In this document: piece after piece, positions 1 to 10,290 of the stretch | How positions within the stretch are numbered: the stretch's first letter is position 1 | How the letters are laid out: each line of letters starts with the position of its first letter | Assembly (NCBI GenBank): GCA_032622095.1 | Contig: CP136064.1 | Location: 184,310,209 to 184,374,208, forward strand | DNA: 64,000 nt | DNA from: Siphonodentalium dalli | Lineage: Eukaryota > Mollusca > Scaphopoda > Gadilida > Siphonodentaliidae | Direction: 5' to 3' | Position numbers and translations under genes: made by a program | Notes under the pieces: model-generated | Database searches by the model: none | The model's input: only the letters and a program-made list of their open reading frames with translations | What the model was told of the DNA's origin: nothing

Positions 1-566
1 GTTCACTTTATAATTTATACTGTTAATTGTTATGTTGAGATGGCCACTGTTAATTGTTTTATATATGATCTCGTATTCTGTGAGGTGTCAAAGATTCGAA
101 TAAATTCTATTCTATTCTATCCAGTGTGAGATGACGGAGATCAGAAATTGGTCAATAGCTCCCATCTAGAGGTGATCCGAAACATGCCTGTAAATTTTCG
201 AAACATTTCTCCAATAATTGTGGGCCGCAGGGTGTGCCGATGGATTAAAATATGAAATCCATGATGGACATGTTTTTTAACGAATTTCGGAAAAATTTGA
301 TGGATGGACTAACGGAATGCATCTATATCTTTCGCCAAACATTGTTTGCAAGGGATAATCAAAGTATGAATTTACTGTGTCTAATTTGATGCATGAATAT
401 TACAAGTCGCTTAAAACAAAACAAAGATACGAAATCTGACAAACATACCATCAAGTATAGCCCTGCCCCGTTTAATATTTGGCATCAGGTAAGCTAAAAT
501 TAGCCTCAAAGATAAAGTTTATGTATCTATCTATATACACACAGAAGATGGAAAAGGATACGCTAC
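1..566. other. Presumed ZDHHC intron, no recognised exon
   Basis: This stretch lies 3' of the last visible ZDHHC exon on the minus strand. I see no TTxE-type or other downstream ZDHHC exon in it. A short (TTCTA)n run at about 103-120 looks like the tail of an old retroelement. Confidence 0.4.
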
Positions 567-734
567 TATGGTGGCTGTGCCTTCAATCTGATCTTTATTA
601 TGAAGAACATACAGTAAGCACTGTGCGAAAATACTAATTTTATGGATAAATAAAGTTATTAAAAATTGGAAGAAGTATCTGTAATTTCTTCTTCCTATAC
701 AGTTATTCACCCATGGGCAGTGGTGGTCAAAGGT
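567..734 (-). CDS. ZDHHC8: ZDHHC5/8-type palmitoyltransferase, DHHC active-site exon
   Basis: This exon encodes the catalytic centre of a protein S-acyltransferase, a multipass membrane enzyme that takes a fatty acyl group from acyl-CoA onto the DHHC cysteine and passes it to cysteines of target proteins. The acceptor is clear on the minus strand (ctattgcag before ACC). The exon reads TFDHHCPWVNNCIGRRNYRYFF, in short pieces: DHHC, then CPWVNNCIGRRNYR, which is near-invariant in ZDHHC5/8, then a hydrophobic segment FFQFLITLFIH that starts transmembrane helix 3. It joins in phase 0 to the exon at 9511-9668. The donor is inferred as a weak GTAGCG at 566-561, giving 56 whole codons and a boundary matching the vertebrate exon end. 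The reading frame itself stays open to 531. The C-terminal exons with the TTxE motif are outside the window or missed. ZDHHC5 versus ZDHHC8 cannot be separated here. Confidence 0.92.
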
Positions 735-1539
735 CTGCAATAGAGAAGAATTAAAACAATTAGTACATACATGTATATAACTGGAACATCATTGAAAAGT
801 CTTTATGAGAGGCCAACCACAAATGGTTAATGTTAAACCCAAATTTTAATCAAACCAACAACCTCACTTGAAACAACTATCCTAGACCAGAGCATAATGA
901 ATATACCGGTACAGTACATATTTTTACAAAATGTGAAAATGTTCACAGAGACATTTGGACAAAGCTTGACAGTGTTATGACATCACATAGAATAAAAGAA
1001 CTCAGAAATAAAATATAAATCAATCAATAATTTCCAATGTAATAAATATTTTAATCTCATTGTAACAAGCATTTACATGTTATTCCTGAAACTGTTCAAT
1101 TATGAATGCTCAAAGTAAATAATGAAGTTCAGCAATGCTGTAGTTAAACAAGACAGTCAATGACTGTGGGTCGCTCACCAGACTGTAAAGACTGAGAAGA
1201 CTGGGACTCTGAAGACCATAAGAGTTAGTACTTGTCAAAATCACATAAAAACAATTACTTGTAGTTCTAAACAAGAAAATAGCTAGAGGGTCTCAGTTAA
1301 GCAGTGGGGTGTCCACATTGATATTTTCAACTGCACGCCCCTGATACCTCCCATCCCATATAGCATGTCTGTCGCCTCCTAACTTAAGCAAACACACTCC
1401 CAAGTTCATAAATATTCCTTTGCACATGTTGGAATTTTACAACTGATATCTTAAGCTTTCCCAACTGTTGCAAAGTTCCAACCTGACATTCCCCCTTTTT
1501 TAATGGCTGACCCCATTCAAACATATTTGAATCCAAACT
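735..1539. other. ZDHHC intron, no gene seen
   Basis: AT-rich intron sequence upstream (on the minus strand) of the DHHC exon. I find no conserved coding motif, RNA gene or clear mobile-element boundary in it. Confidence 0.4.
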
Positions 1540-2330
1540 CTCCATGGACCCTACACACCAAATGCCAATCTAACCTATTTTTAAAATGTAACCCAGTCAC
1601 CTGAGGACATCCATACTCTATATAGGCTAAATAGGCCATATGACTTTTGAGTAGAAGACGTTTTAAGAATTACCATAGGATCAAGAGTTATGACCCTGGT
1701 CTAACCCCTATTTGACCTGGTGACCCTATTTGAACAAATCTGAATCCCAGTCACCTAAGGACCCTCCATACAAAATATAAGCCAAACATGCTAAATGATT
1801 CTTGAGAAGATGTTTTACGAATAACTATTGGGGTAAAGAGTTATATCCCTGGCTCTGCCCTGATTTGACCCAGTGATCCAATTTGAACAAATCTGAATCA
1901 TAGTCACCCAAAGACCATCCATACCAAATATATGCTGAATAGGGCTGATGGTTCTTGAGAAGAAGGTGTATTAAGAAATATTAGATAGGGAACAAGTTGC
2001 GTCCATGGCTCTTAACGCTATTTGACCTGGTGAACAAATTTGAACAAATCTGAATCCCTGTCATCCAAGGACTCTGAATACCAAATATAAGCTGAATAGG
2101 TCTGATGGCTCTTGATAAAAAAATTGGAAGAATTACAATTGATGGACAAGTTATGTCCCTGGCTGTGCCCTTATTTGACCCGGTGACCACATTTGAGAAA
2201 ATATGTACCACAGTCACCCAAGGACGCTCCATACCAAATTTAAGCTGAATAGGTCTGATGGTTCTTGAGAAGACTATAGCTCCACCAGAGACTTGGATGA
2301 GATAAAAAGCCCCCTCTTCCATCCAGTTTC
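1540..2330. repeat. Tandem repeat, ~155-bp units, array 1
   Basis: About four diverged units start near 1687, 1841, 1995 and 2151 (spacing 154-156), preceded by a partial unit. Each carries 'ccctggct', 'atttgacc', 'gaacaaatctgaat' and 'ggttcttgagaag' blocks. The array ends in 'actatagctccaccagagac'. The ORF on the minus strand at 1981-2406 is an accident of the repeated sequence. A related two-unit array lies at 2962-3335, so the family probably spread as a mobile element with internal repeats. Confidence 0.75.
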
Positions 2331-2961
2331 CCATATATATAAATGTGTTTGAACACAGGTATTTATTTTTAATGTCACAATCACACTTGGCATCATTTTT
2401 CTCCATGAATACAACAAACTTAAGAATGTGGATTGCTAGTTATCATAGCCATTCTGGGTCATTTATATTAAACAGCTCACACTGTGACACAGGCATGGCA
2501 TATGCCCGTTACCAGTAGCAGTATGGGATATTCAACACGAGCTGTCACAACAATCATATTTAATTTCAATCACAGCTGCCATGACTTTATAATCACCTTT
2601 CTGACTTCTATGCTGTTATTAAGTAAACATTCTGTCTCATATATCTCATTGTGCTGTGTACATATGTTCTGGATTTTAGAGTGATTTAAAACCAAATTTG
2701 CTATTGGGACTCCAGGTACCTGGGGATGTTATAATGGCAAGAGTTTTTCATATCTTTTAACAAGTTTAAGAAATAAAACAAAAAACAAAACAAAAAATCA
2801 TTGAGCAAGGAGTTGTATCTAAATTAATCAGTCTAATTTAAAAAAATCAAAATATTTTCTTTTTTGTTTTTAATATTTTTTTTAATTGAGCAATGAGTTC
2901 AATCTGAATTTTTTTTTTTTTTTATTGAGCAATGAGTTCAATCTGAATTTTTTTTTTTTTT
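2331..2961. other. Intron with A/T homopolymer runs
   Basis: There is no gene here. Near 2880-2960 a 46-bp segment containing 'attgagcaatgagttcaat' followed by a T run occurs twice in tandem, pointing to local slippage or duplication. Confidence 0.4.
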
Positions 2962-3335
2962 TAGTTATGTCCCTGGCTCCGCCCACATTTGACCCAGTGA
3001 CCTCATTTGAACAAATCTGAACCCCAGTCACCCAAGGACCCTTCATACCAAATATGGACCCATTCGGCCTGATGGCACTTGAGAAGAAGTTGTTTTAAGA
3101 ATTACTATGGAGGGAAAGAGTTATGGCCCTGGCTTCGCAACTATTTGACCCAGTGACCTCATTTGAACAAATCTGAATGTGAGTCACCTAGGGAACATCC
3201 ACACCAAATATGAACCCATTTGGTCCTAAGGATTTAAAGAAGAAGATGTTCAAAAGAATTGTTGACGGATGGACGGACGACGGACGAGGAGTGATGACTA
3301 TAGCTCCACCGGAGACTTCGTCTCAGGTGAGCTAA
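2962..3335. repeat. ~155-bp tandem repeat, array 2, with terminal block
   Basis: Two units start near 2963 and 3120, with the same 'cagtgacctcatttgaaca' block as array 1. They are followed by 'ggacggacgacggac' and by 'ctatagctccaccgg' and 'ctcaggtgagctaa'. The last blocks look like the fixed end of the element. Array 1 ends with the same 'actatagctccacc' motif. Confidence 0.7.
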
Positions 3336-3420
3336 AAATTACATTCTAAAAAATCAAGTACAGGTGTGCTACGACATCTCCCCCCCCCCCCCCTGCGCAT
3401 CTTCCCCCCCCCCCCCCCCC

Positions 3421-6400
3421 CATTATTATTGTTCAGATTTTTTTTTATTGAAAATCACCCAGTTTATCTCCCCCCGCCTGAATTTTCCATACCTTAACAT
3501 CTATTGGCGAGTTAGTCTCATTTTATCGTTCACTATCACTATGTGACTAAGAAAAACTATCATAGGTGACAAGGAAGCATGATTTTTCTGTAAAAGAGAC
3601 AATAATTATAGTTCGGAGAATTTTCATTGGAATTTACCTAGTTTATCTTCCCCCCCCCCCCGCCTGAATTTTCCATACCTTAACATCTATTGGCGTGATA
3701 GTCTCATTTTATCATTCACTATGACTATGTGACTTAGAAAAACTATCATTGGTGGCAAGGAAGCATGTCTTTTCTTCGACAGAGACATTATTGTTCAGAT
3801 TTTTTTTATTGAAAATCACCCAGTTTATCTCCCCCCCCGCCTGAATTTTCCATACCTTAACATCTATTGGCGAGTTAGTCTCATTTTATCGTTCACTATC
3901 ACTATGTGACTAAGAAAAACTATCATAGGTGACAAGGAAGCATGATTTTTCTGTAAAAGAGACAATAATTATAGTTCGGAGAATTTTCATTGGAATTTAC
4001 CTAGTTTATCTTCCCCCCCCGCCTGAATTTTCCATACCTTAACATCTATTGGCGTGATAGTCTCATTTTATCATTCACTATGACTATGTGATTTAGAAAA
4101 ACTATCATTGGTGGCAAGGAAGCATGTCTTTTCTTCGGCAGAGACATTATTGTTCAGATTTTTTTTTATTGAAAATCACCCAGTTTATCTCCCCCCCGCC
4201 TGAATTTTCCATACCTTAACATCTATTGGCGAGTTAGTCTCATTTTATCGTTCACTATCACTATGTGACTAAGAAAAACTATCATAGGTGACAAGGAAGC
4301 ATGATTTTTCTGTAAAAGAGACAATAATTATAGTTCGGAGAATTTTCATTGGAATTTACCTAGTTTATCTTCCCCCCCGCCTGAATTTTCCATACCTTAA
4401 CATCTATTGGCGTGATAGTCTCATTTTATCATTCACTATGACTATGTGACTTAGAAAAACTATCATTGGTGGCAAGGAAGCATGTCTTTTCTTCGACAGA
4501 GACATTATTGTTCAGATTTTTGTTATTGAAAATCACCCAGTTTATCTCCCGCCTGAATTTTCCATACCTTAACATCTATTGGCGAGTTAGTCTCATTTTA
4601 TTGTTCACTATCACTATGTGACTAAGAAAAACTATCATAGGTGACAAGGAAGCATGATTTTTCTGTAAAAGAGACAATAATTATAGTTCGGAGAATTTTC
4701 ATTGGAATTTACCTAGTTTATCTTCCCCCCCCGCCTGAATTTTCCATACCTTAACATCTATTGGCGTGATAGTCTCATTTTATCATTCACTATGACTATG
4801 TGACTTAGAAAAACTATCATTGGTGGCAAGGAAGCATGTCTTTTCTTCGGCAGAGACATTATTGTTCAGATTTTTTTTATTGAAAATCACCCAGTTTATC
4901 TCCCCCCCGCCTGAATTTTCCATACCTTAACATCTATTGGCGAGTTAGTCTCATTTTATCGTTCACTATCACTATGTGACTAAGAAAAACTATCATAGGT
5001 GACAAGGAAGCATGATTTTTCTGTAAAAGAGACAATAATTATAGTTCGGAGAATTTTCATTGGAATTTACCTAGTTTATCTTCCCCCCCCCCGCCTGAAT
5101 TTTCCATACCTTAACATCTATTGGCGTGATAGTCTCATTTTATCATTCACTATGACTATGTGACTTAGAAAAACTATCATTGGTGGCAAGGAAGCATGTC
5201 TTTTCTTCGGCAGAGACATTATTGTTCAGATTTTTTTTTATTGAAAATCACCCAGTTTATCTCCCCCCCGCCTGAATTTTCCATACCTTAACATCTATTG
5301 GCGAGTTAGTCTCATTTTATCGTTCACTATCACTATGTGACTAAGAAAAACTATCATAGGTGACAAGGAAGCATGATTTTTCTGTAAAAGAGACAATAAT
5401 TATAGTTCGGAGAATTTTCATTGGAATTTACCTAGTTTATCTTCCCCCCCGCCTGAATTTTCCATACCTTAACATCTATTGGCGTGATAGTCTCATTTTA
5501 TCATTCACTATGACTATGTGACTTAGAAAAACTATCATTGGTGGCAAGGAAGCATGTCTTTTCTTCGGCAGAGACATTATTGTTCAGATTTTTGTTATTG
5601 AAAATCACCCAGTTTATCTCCCGCCTGAATTTTCCATACCTTAACATCTATTGGCGAGTTAGTCTCATTTTATTGTTCACTATCACTATGTGACTAAGAA
5701 AAACTATCATAGGTGACAAGGAAGCATGATTTTTCTGTAAAAGAGACAATAATTATAGTTCGGAGAATTTCATTGGAATTTACCTAGTTTATCTCCCCCC
5801 CCGCCTGGATTTTCCATACCTTAACATCTATTGGCGTGATAGTCTCATTTTATCATTCACTATGACTATGTGACTTAGAAAAACTATCATTGGTGGCAAG
5901 GAAGCATGTCTTTTCTTCGGCAGAGACATTATTGTTCAGATTTTTTTTATTGAAAATCACCCAGTTTATCTCCCCCCCGCCTGAATTTTCCATACCTTAA
6001 CATCTATTGGCGAGTTAGTCTCATTTTATCGTTCACTATCACTATGTGACTAAGAAAAACTATCATAGGTGACAAGGAAGCATGATTTTTCTGTAAAAGA
6101 GACAATAATTATAGTTCGGAGAATTTTCATTGGAATTTACCTAGTTTATCTTCCCCCCCCCGCCTGAATTTTCCATACCTTAACATCTATTGGCGTGATA
6201 GTCTCATTTTATCATTCACTATGACTATGTGACTTAGAAAAACTATCATTGGTGGCAAGGAAGCATGTCTTTTCTTCGGCAGAGACATTATTGTTCAGAT
6301 TTTTTTTTATTGAAAATCACCCAGTTTATCTCCCCCCCGCCTGAATTTTCCATACCTTAACATCTATTGGCGAGTTAGTCTCATTTTATCGTTCACTATC

Positions 6401-6591
6401 ACTATGTGACTAAGAAAAACTATCATAGGTGACAAGGAAGCATGATTTTTCTGTAAAAGAGACAATAATTATAGTTCGGAGAATTTTCATTGGAATTTAC
6501 CTAGTTTATCTTCCCCCCCGCCTGGATTTTCCATACCTTAACATCTATTGGCGAGATAGTCTCATTTTATCATTCACTTTGACTATGTGAG
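3421..6591 (+). repeat. Satellite array, alternating ~180-bp monomers, 18 copies
   Basis: Eighteen monomers begin with 'gcctgaattttccatacc' (two copies read 'gcctggatt') at about 3476, 3662, 3839, 4021, 4198, 4379, 4551, 4733, 4909, 5093, 5270, 5451, 5623, 5803, 5979, 6162, 6339 and 6520. Two types alternate: type A has 'ggcgagttagtctc' and 'ataattatagttcgg'; type B has 'ggcgtgatagtctc' and 'cattattgttcag'. The basic unit is therefore a dimer of about 355-363 bp. Most monomers are joined by a variable poly-C tract. Monomers at 4551 and 5623, 1,072 bp apart, share the same lost C-tract and the same 'attttattgttcac' variant, which implies a six-monomer higher-order repeat. The array sits in the ZDHHC intron. 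The ORFs through the C tracts are not genes. Confidence 0.92.
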
Positions 6592-6606
6592 GGGGGGGGG
6601 GGTATT

Positions 6607-6806
6607 GGTTTCATTAACACCCTCGCACAGATATGGATACTAAAATCACACCTGGACGCAGCAGGGGCGGTCCGGGCTGTTAGCTTCATTTCGCGGCGAT
6701 GCCGGCATTTTGAGGGTTAATAGCGACCCTGAGTGGGTTTCCATGACACCCCTGCACTTATATTGGCCTTAAAATCACTCATATAGTCCATATGGGGGGT
6801 CCGGGC
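6607..6806 (+). repeat. GC-rich ~200-bp direct repeat, copy A
   Basis: The block runs from 'tttcattaacaccctcgcac' to 'tatggggggtccggg' and recurs at 7115-7330 with few changes. Copy B has a 12-base insertion near 'catttcgcggcg'. The blocks lie between the satellite array and an inverted satellite monomer. I do not recognise the family. Confidence 0.8.
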
Positions 6807-7114
6807 TGGACCGGGATGGTCCTGGCTGTCAGCATCGTTATCGGTAAACATAATCGGCGATGGCGGCATTTTAGGGGTTAATTGCCAGGCAATCGTGGGC
6901 GACTCGCCCTTGTATCTTCGTGAGTGTAGTCGAGGGTAGTTCCACAACACATATGTAAGGGGTTATTAGAAGTACGAGGACATTACGTGGGTCCGGGTTG
7001 TGAGTTTGTTTATTGGGGGCGCAATTTTGTAATTCTGGTTGAATCAGGGAACTTTAGGGGTTAATTAATAAGTGGCACTTCCTTTTGACCTTGACCACTC
7101 TCCGTGCGTATTTG

Positions 7115-7330
7115 GGTTTCATTAACACCCTCGCACAGATATGGATACTATAATCACACCTGGACGCAGCAGGGGCGGTCCGGGCTGTTAGCTTCATTTC
7201 GCGGCGAACATTTTCGCCGATGCCGGCATTTTGAGGGTTAATATCGACCCTGAGTGGGTTTCCATGACACCCCAGCCAGCACTTATATTGGCCTTAAAAT
7301 CACTCATATAGTCCATATGGGGGGTCCGGG
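7115..7330 (+). repeat. GC-rich ~200-bp direct repeat, copy B
   Basis: This is the partner of the block at 6607-6806. It ends just before a C-rich tract at 7353-7371 that joins the inverted satellite monomer. Confidence 0.8.
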
Positions 7331-7370
7331 ATGGTCCGGGCGGTGATTAGTCACACCCCCCCCCCCCCCC

Positions 7371-7522
7371 CCAAATCTGAACAATAATGTCTCTGCCGAA
7401 GAAAAGACATGCTTCCTTGCCACCAATGATAGTTTTTCTAAGTCACATAGTCATAGTGAATGATAAAATGAGACTATCACGCCAATAGATGTTAAGGTAT
7501 GGAAAATTCAGGCGGGGGGGGG
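7371..7522 (-). repeat. Inverted satellite monomer
   Basis: This is the reverse complement of a type B monomer of the 3421-6591 array. Read on the minus strand it contains 'gcctgaattttccatacc', 'ggcgtgatagtctc' and 'cattattgttcag', with C/G tracts at both ends. It faces the main array across the 6592-7350 spacer, so the satellite is present in both orientations. Confidence 0.9.
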
Positions 7523-7527
7523 AAGAT

Positions 7528-7567
7528 AACCTAGGTCAACTTCCCCCCCCCCGGGGGGGAAGTTGAT
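7528..7567. repeat. C/G hairpin
   Basis: The arms 'caacttcccccc' and 'ggggggaagttg' meet directly and form a near-perfect palindrome. It probably arose where two inverted satellite poly-C tracts were joined. Confidence 0.7.
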
Positions 7568-8115
7568 CAGGGGGGAGATAAACTGTTACACCGGTACATG
7601 TACTATCACAAAATTGTATATTACCAAGTACACATGTACCAAGTTTAAGAACAATGGAGCCTTCCATAGCTGTCAGTCAAATAATTATTAGCAGATATAT
7701 TCTACCAATCAGCAACTGAGCCGGTCGTTTGCAGCATTCAGATTTCTTTGTTCACCTTAATTTTGATATCCATGCACAATTAGTGTTCAATTGCCTACAT
7801 TCAAACGACTTTATTGTTGTCAAATCATAATGTACTGACATTTATATTTGCGCCATGATGTTGGAAATTCATCCTCGATTATAACACTGTTTTTCATTTT
7901 GCGTGACACTTGTCAAACTTTTCACAATTATAGAAGAATAGAATAGATGTTCTCCAGTGTATTACAGCATAAGAATCATAAGGGCAAGCACTGTTAAACT
8001 AATTAAACTATTTCTGCAGACGCCTTGTCTCCAAGCAAGCCGTAAGCTCCTCCCACCAGTGAATATGTGTGGAAAGCTCCATAGTCCAAGGTGAATGGAA
8101 CACTCACTCGATCAA
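7568..8115. other. ZDHHC intron, no gene seen
   Basis: Ordinary AT-rich intron sequence. I see no coding similarity or repeat boundary before the MITE at 8116. Confidence 0.35.
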
Positions 8116-8372
8116 CCCTTCCATGACTGGAGCTTCCTGAGATTTTGCGAAAACCCTGTGCCAATGCATTCTCTTATATATGCGAGTCTCCCATATGGAG
8201 CCTCACATATAAATAAGAGAAAGCATTGGCCCAACAATATTTACTTTGACCTTGTAAGCCAGTCCATTCTCTTATATATCTGAGGCTCCATATGGGAGAC
8301 TCGCATATATAAGAGAATGCACTGGCACAGTGTCTTTAATGCTGCACCAACGCAGCTCCCGTCATGAAAGGG
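8116..8372. mobile_element. MITE, piggyBac-like ends, copy 1
   Basis: The ends are inverted: CCCTTCCATGACTGGAGC on the left, and on the right the complement of CCCTTTCATGACGGGAGC. The interior holds two further inverted segments with 'ctcttatatatgcgagtc' and 'ctcccatatgg', giving a nested hairpin. The flanks are TCAA and TTAC, a decayed form of the TTAA seen at copy 2. There is no coding sequence. The start of the plus-strand ORF at 8095 lies outside it and is meaningless. Confidence 0.8.
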
Positions 8373-8577
8373 TTACAAGAACAAAAGATTATACATTCAT
8401 TTCATAAAAGCTTCTCACTTCATACATATGTATGTCAACCCGGTATTAGAAAATTTGACATCAAATCAAGCAGTTACAGGTACCTCACTTCCGATGGCTC
8501 ATTTCTTGCTTCAAGAAACCTTAAAAAAATTATTTGTTTTCTGTCGACATGAGAAAATTTACGAAGTTTCATATTAA

Positions 8578-8805
8578 CCCTTTCATGACTGGAGCTTCTG
8601 GAAATTTTGAGAAAAACATGTGCCAATGAATTCTCTTATATATGTGAGTTAGGGAGCCTCGCATTTATAAGAGAATGCATCGGCCTAACAGAATTTACAT
8701 TGACCTTGTAAGCCAGTGCACCCTATGGGAGACTTGCATATATAAGATAATGCACTATGACATGGTCTTTAATGTTGCACCAGTGCAGCTCCCGCCATGA
8801 AAGGG
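8578..8805. mobile_element. MITE, piggyBac-like ends, copy 2 with TTAA duplication
   Basis: The element starts CCCTTTCATGACTGGAGC and ends with the inverted CCGCCATGAAAGGG. TTAA is present directly on both sides (8574-8577 and 8806-8809). TTAA duplication with CCC-GGG ends is the piggyBac superfamily signature. It is non-autonomous and shares the nested 'ctcttatata' hairpin with copy 1. Confidence 0.85.
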
Positions 8806-9510
8806 TTAAAAAATACCTTTTATCTTTTTTTTCTCATAAAAAAATGTCTTCGGCTGTGCTAATTTGGGCACAAATTTGTACAATTTTGGTTACACATGTA
8901 TATTGAACAGGCTTTAATTTGGGGGAATTTAAAAGACCTGTATGGTATGTGTGGATTGTCTAATTAAATGGACATGGCTCGTTTGAACCTCCAAATTATG
9001 AAATGTAACATATTCCTACATGATTATTTTACCTAACTTGCCGATACAGCATTGAAAATATTCTTTATATCTTAATAAGTTTTATACGAATGGAGAAAAA
9101 TGGTACCCTCTTTTTTGAAGTGGTAATTTCTATGACTTCCAATAATTCTTTCCGAGGCATAATGAGGCTGTATAAAAGTATTTCCTGTATTTATGGACCT
9201 ATTTTGAATCCAGGAATGCAATATTTACTACCGTACCTTACTCGTAGCTAAATTCACACAGTATATTTTTCACTCAGTTTTGAATTTACACACCCTGGAG
9301 CATGAATTCAAAACTGTCACACACAGTAAAGACTTTTTCGCTCCGAATTAAATTCCTGCACTGATGAGTATGGAAAAATAGAATACGTAAATTTAAATCT
9401 GAATAAGATATATATAATTTGAGGCTCTACATCAAATAATACAAGTCAGTTTGTGAGAAACTGAACAGTGGCAAATACTGAAATATTAAAAGAAACATAA
9501 ATAAGCTCAC
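8806..9510. other. ZDHHC intron, no gene seen
   Basis: AT-rich intron sequence up to the donor of the zinc-binding exon. No feature recognised. Confidence 0.4.
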
Positions 9511-9668
9511 CTCAATACATGTGTTGCACACACTACAATGAGAGCACCGTGGAGGTCTATAGAATTGACATGTCGTACACCATTTCATTCGTACTGTTAT
9601 GCCTTTAATTTCTATGTTCCTGTATAAAGGCGCCCTAAAATCTTCATCTCGGATTTCGTCTTCATGAG
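9511..9668 (-). CDS. ZDHHC8: ZDHHC5/8-type palmitoyltransferase, zinc-binding exon
   Basis: The exon encodes the cytosolic cysteine-rich domain ahead of the DHHC motif. Minus-strand acceptor (tttgctttcag) and donor (GAG then gtgagc) are both good. It begins with two bases that complete an alanine codon with the previous exon, giving PKAHEDE, then [16 protein letters not shown], as in ZDHHC5/8. Then comes [18 protein letters not shown] and CSVCNTC, the zinc-ligand cysteines and histidine of the CRD. It ends ...CIE in phase 0 and joins the exon starting TFDHHC. The DFRAPLY segment is specific enough to place the gene in the ZDHHC5/8 group rather than among other DHHC enzymes. Confidence 0.93.
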
Positions 9669-9719
9669 CTGAAAGCAAATGTAAACTGTCATATATTGGT
9701 ATTATAGGTATTACTAGAG

Positions 9720-10290
9720 AATTGCCCCTCAAAAATGACAGGGGACAAACAGGACATACAGGAAAATTATGTGAAGAATTGGTAAAATATCTAGTGCCCC
9801 TTCAAGTCATTTAAAATAATTATTGGTCACCTGAGGTAAACATCACCTTTTGAATGACACTCTCTGGATAGAGTTACCATTATTCTTTTAAGCTGATAAT
9901 AAATGCTCTTTATTGTCAATTAGTAGTGCCTCTTCAAGTCATTTGAGGACAACGGCACCTATCCCATGACATTACCTGTGTCATGTTACATGTATCTCTG
10001 TGCACAAATTTTCCCACATATCTTCTGAGCTGATGATAGATGCTCTTTATTTATAATCATGCAATTTACCAGTCCCCCTTTTAAGTCATCTGAGGTCAAA
10101 GGCGCCTATCCCATGACATTCCCCTGGCCATGTAACCAGTATGTAACAATTTATACATATGTACATAAATTCTAAGCTGATAAGGAACGCTATTTATTCC
10201 TCATATGTACCCCTTTAAGTCAACTGAGGTCAGAAATGATGGGTGACAAACATGACATGCAGCAAAATATTGTTATCGCTGACAACGATA
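9720..10290. repeat. Dispersed repeat with ~130-145-bp internal units, copy 1
   Basis: Units carry 'cttcaagtcattt' or 'aagtcatctgaggtc', 'ctatcccatgacatt' and 'gctgataa' and recur at about 9798, 9927, 10073 and 10206. The start 'gacaaacaggacat' matches another copy at 13340, and the unit body matches a copy at 17146-17480. The family is therefore dispersed. Its class is not recognised; a Helitron-like or long-SINE element with internal repeats is possible. Confidence 0.65.

Noticed and set aside
3421-6591. Regularly spaced repeats that might suggest a CRISPR array
   Set aside because: Monomers of about 180 bp adjoin each other with no unique spacers, and the genome is eukaryotic. It is a satellite.
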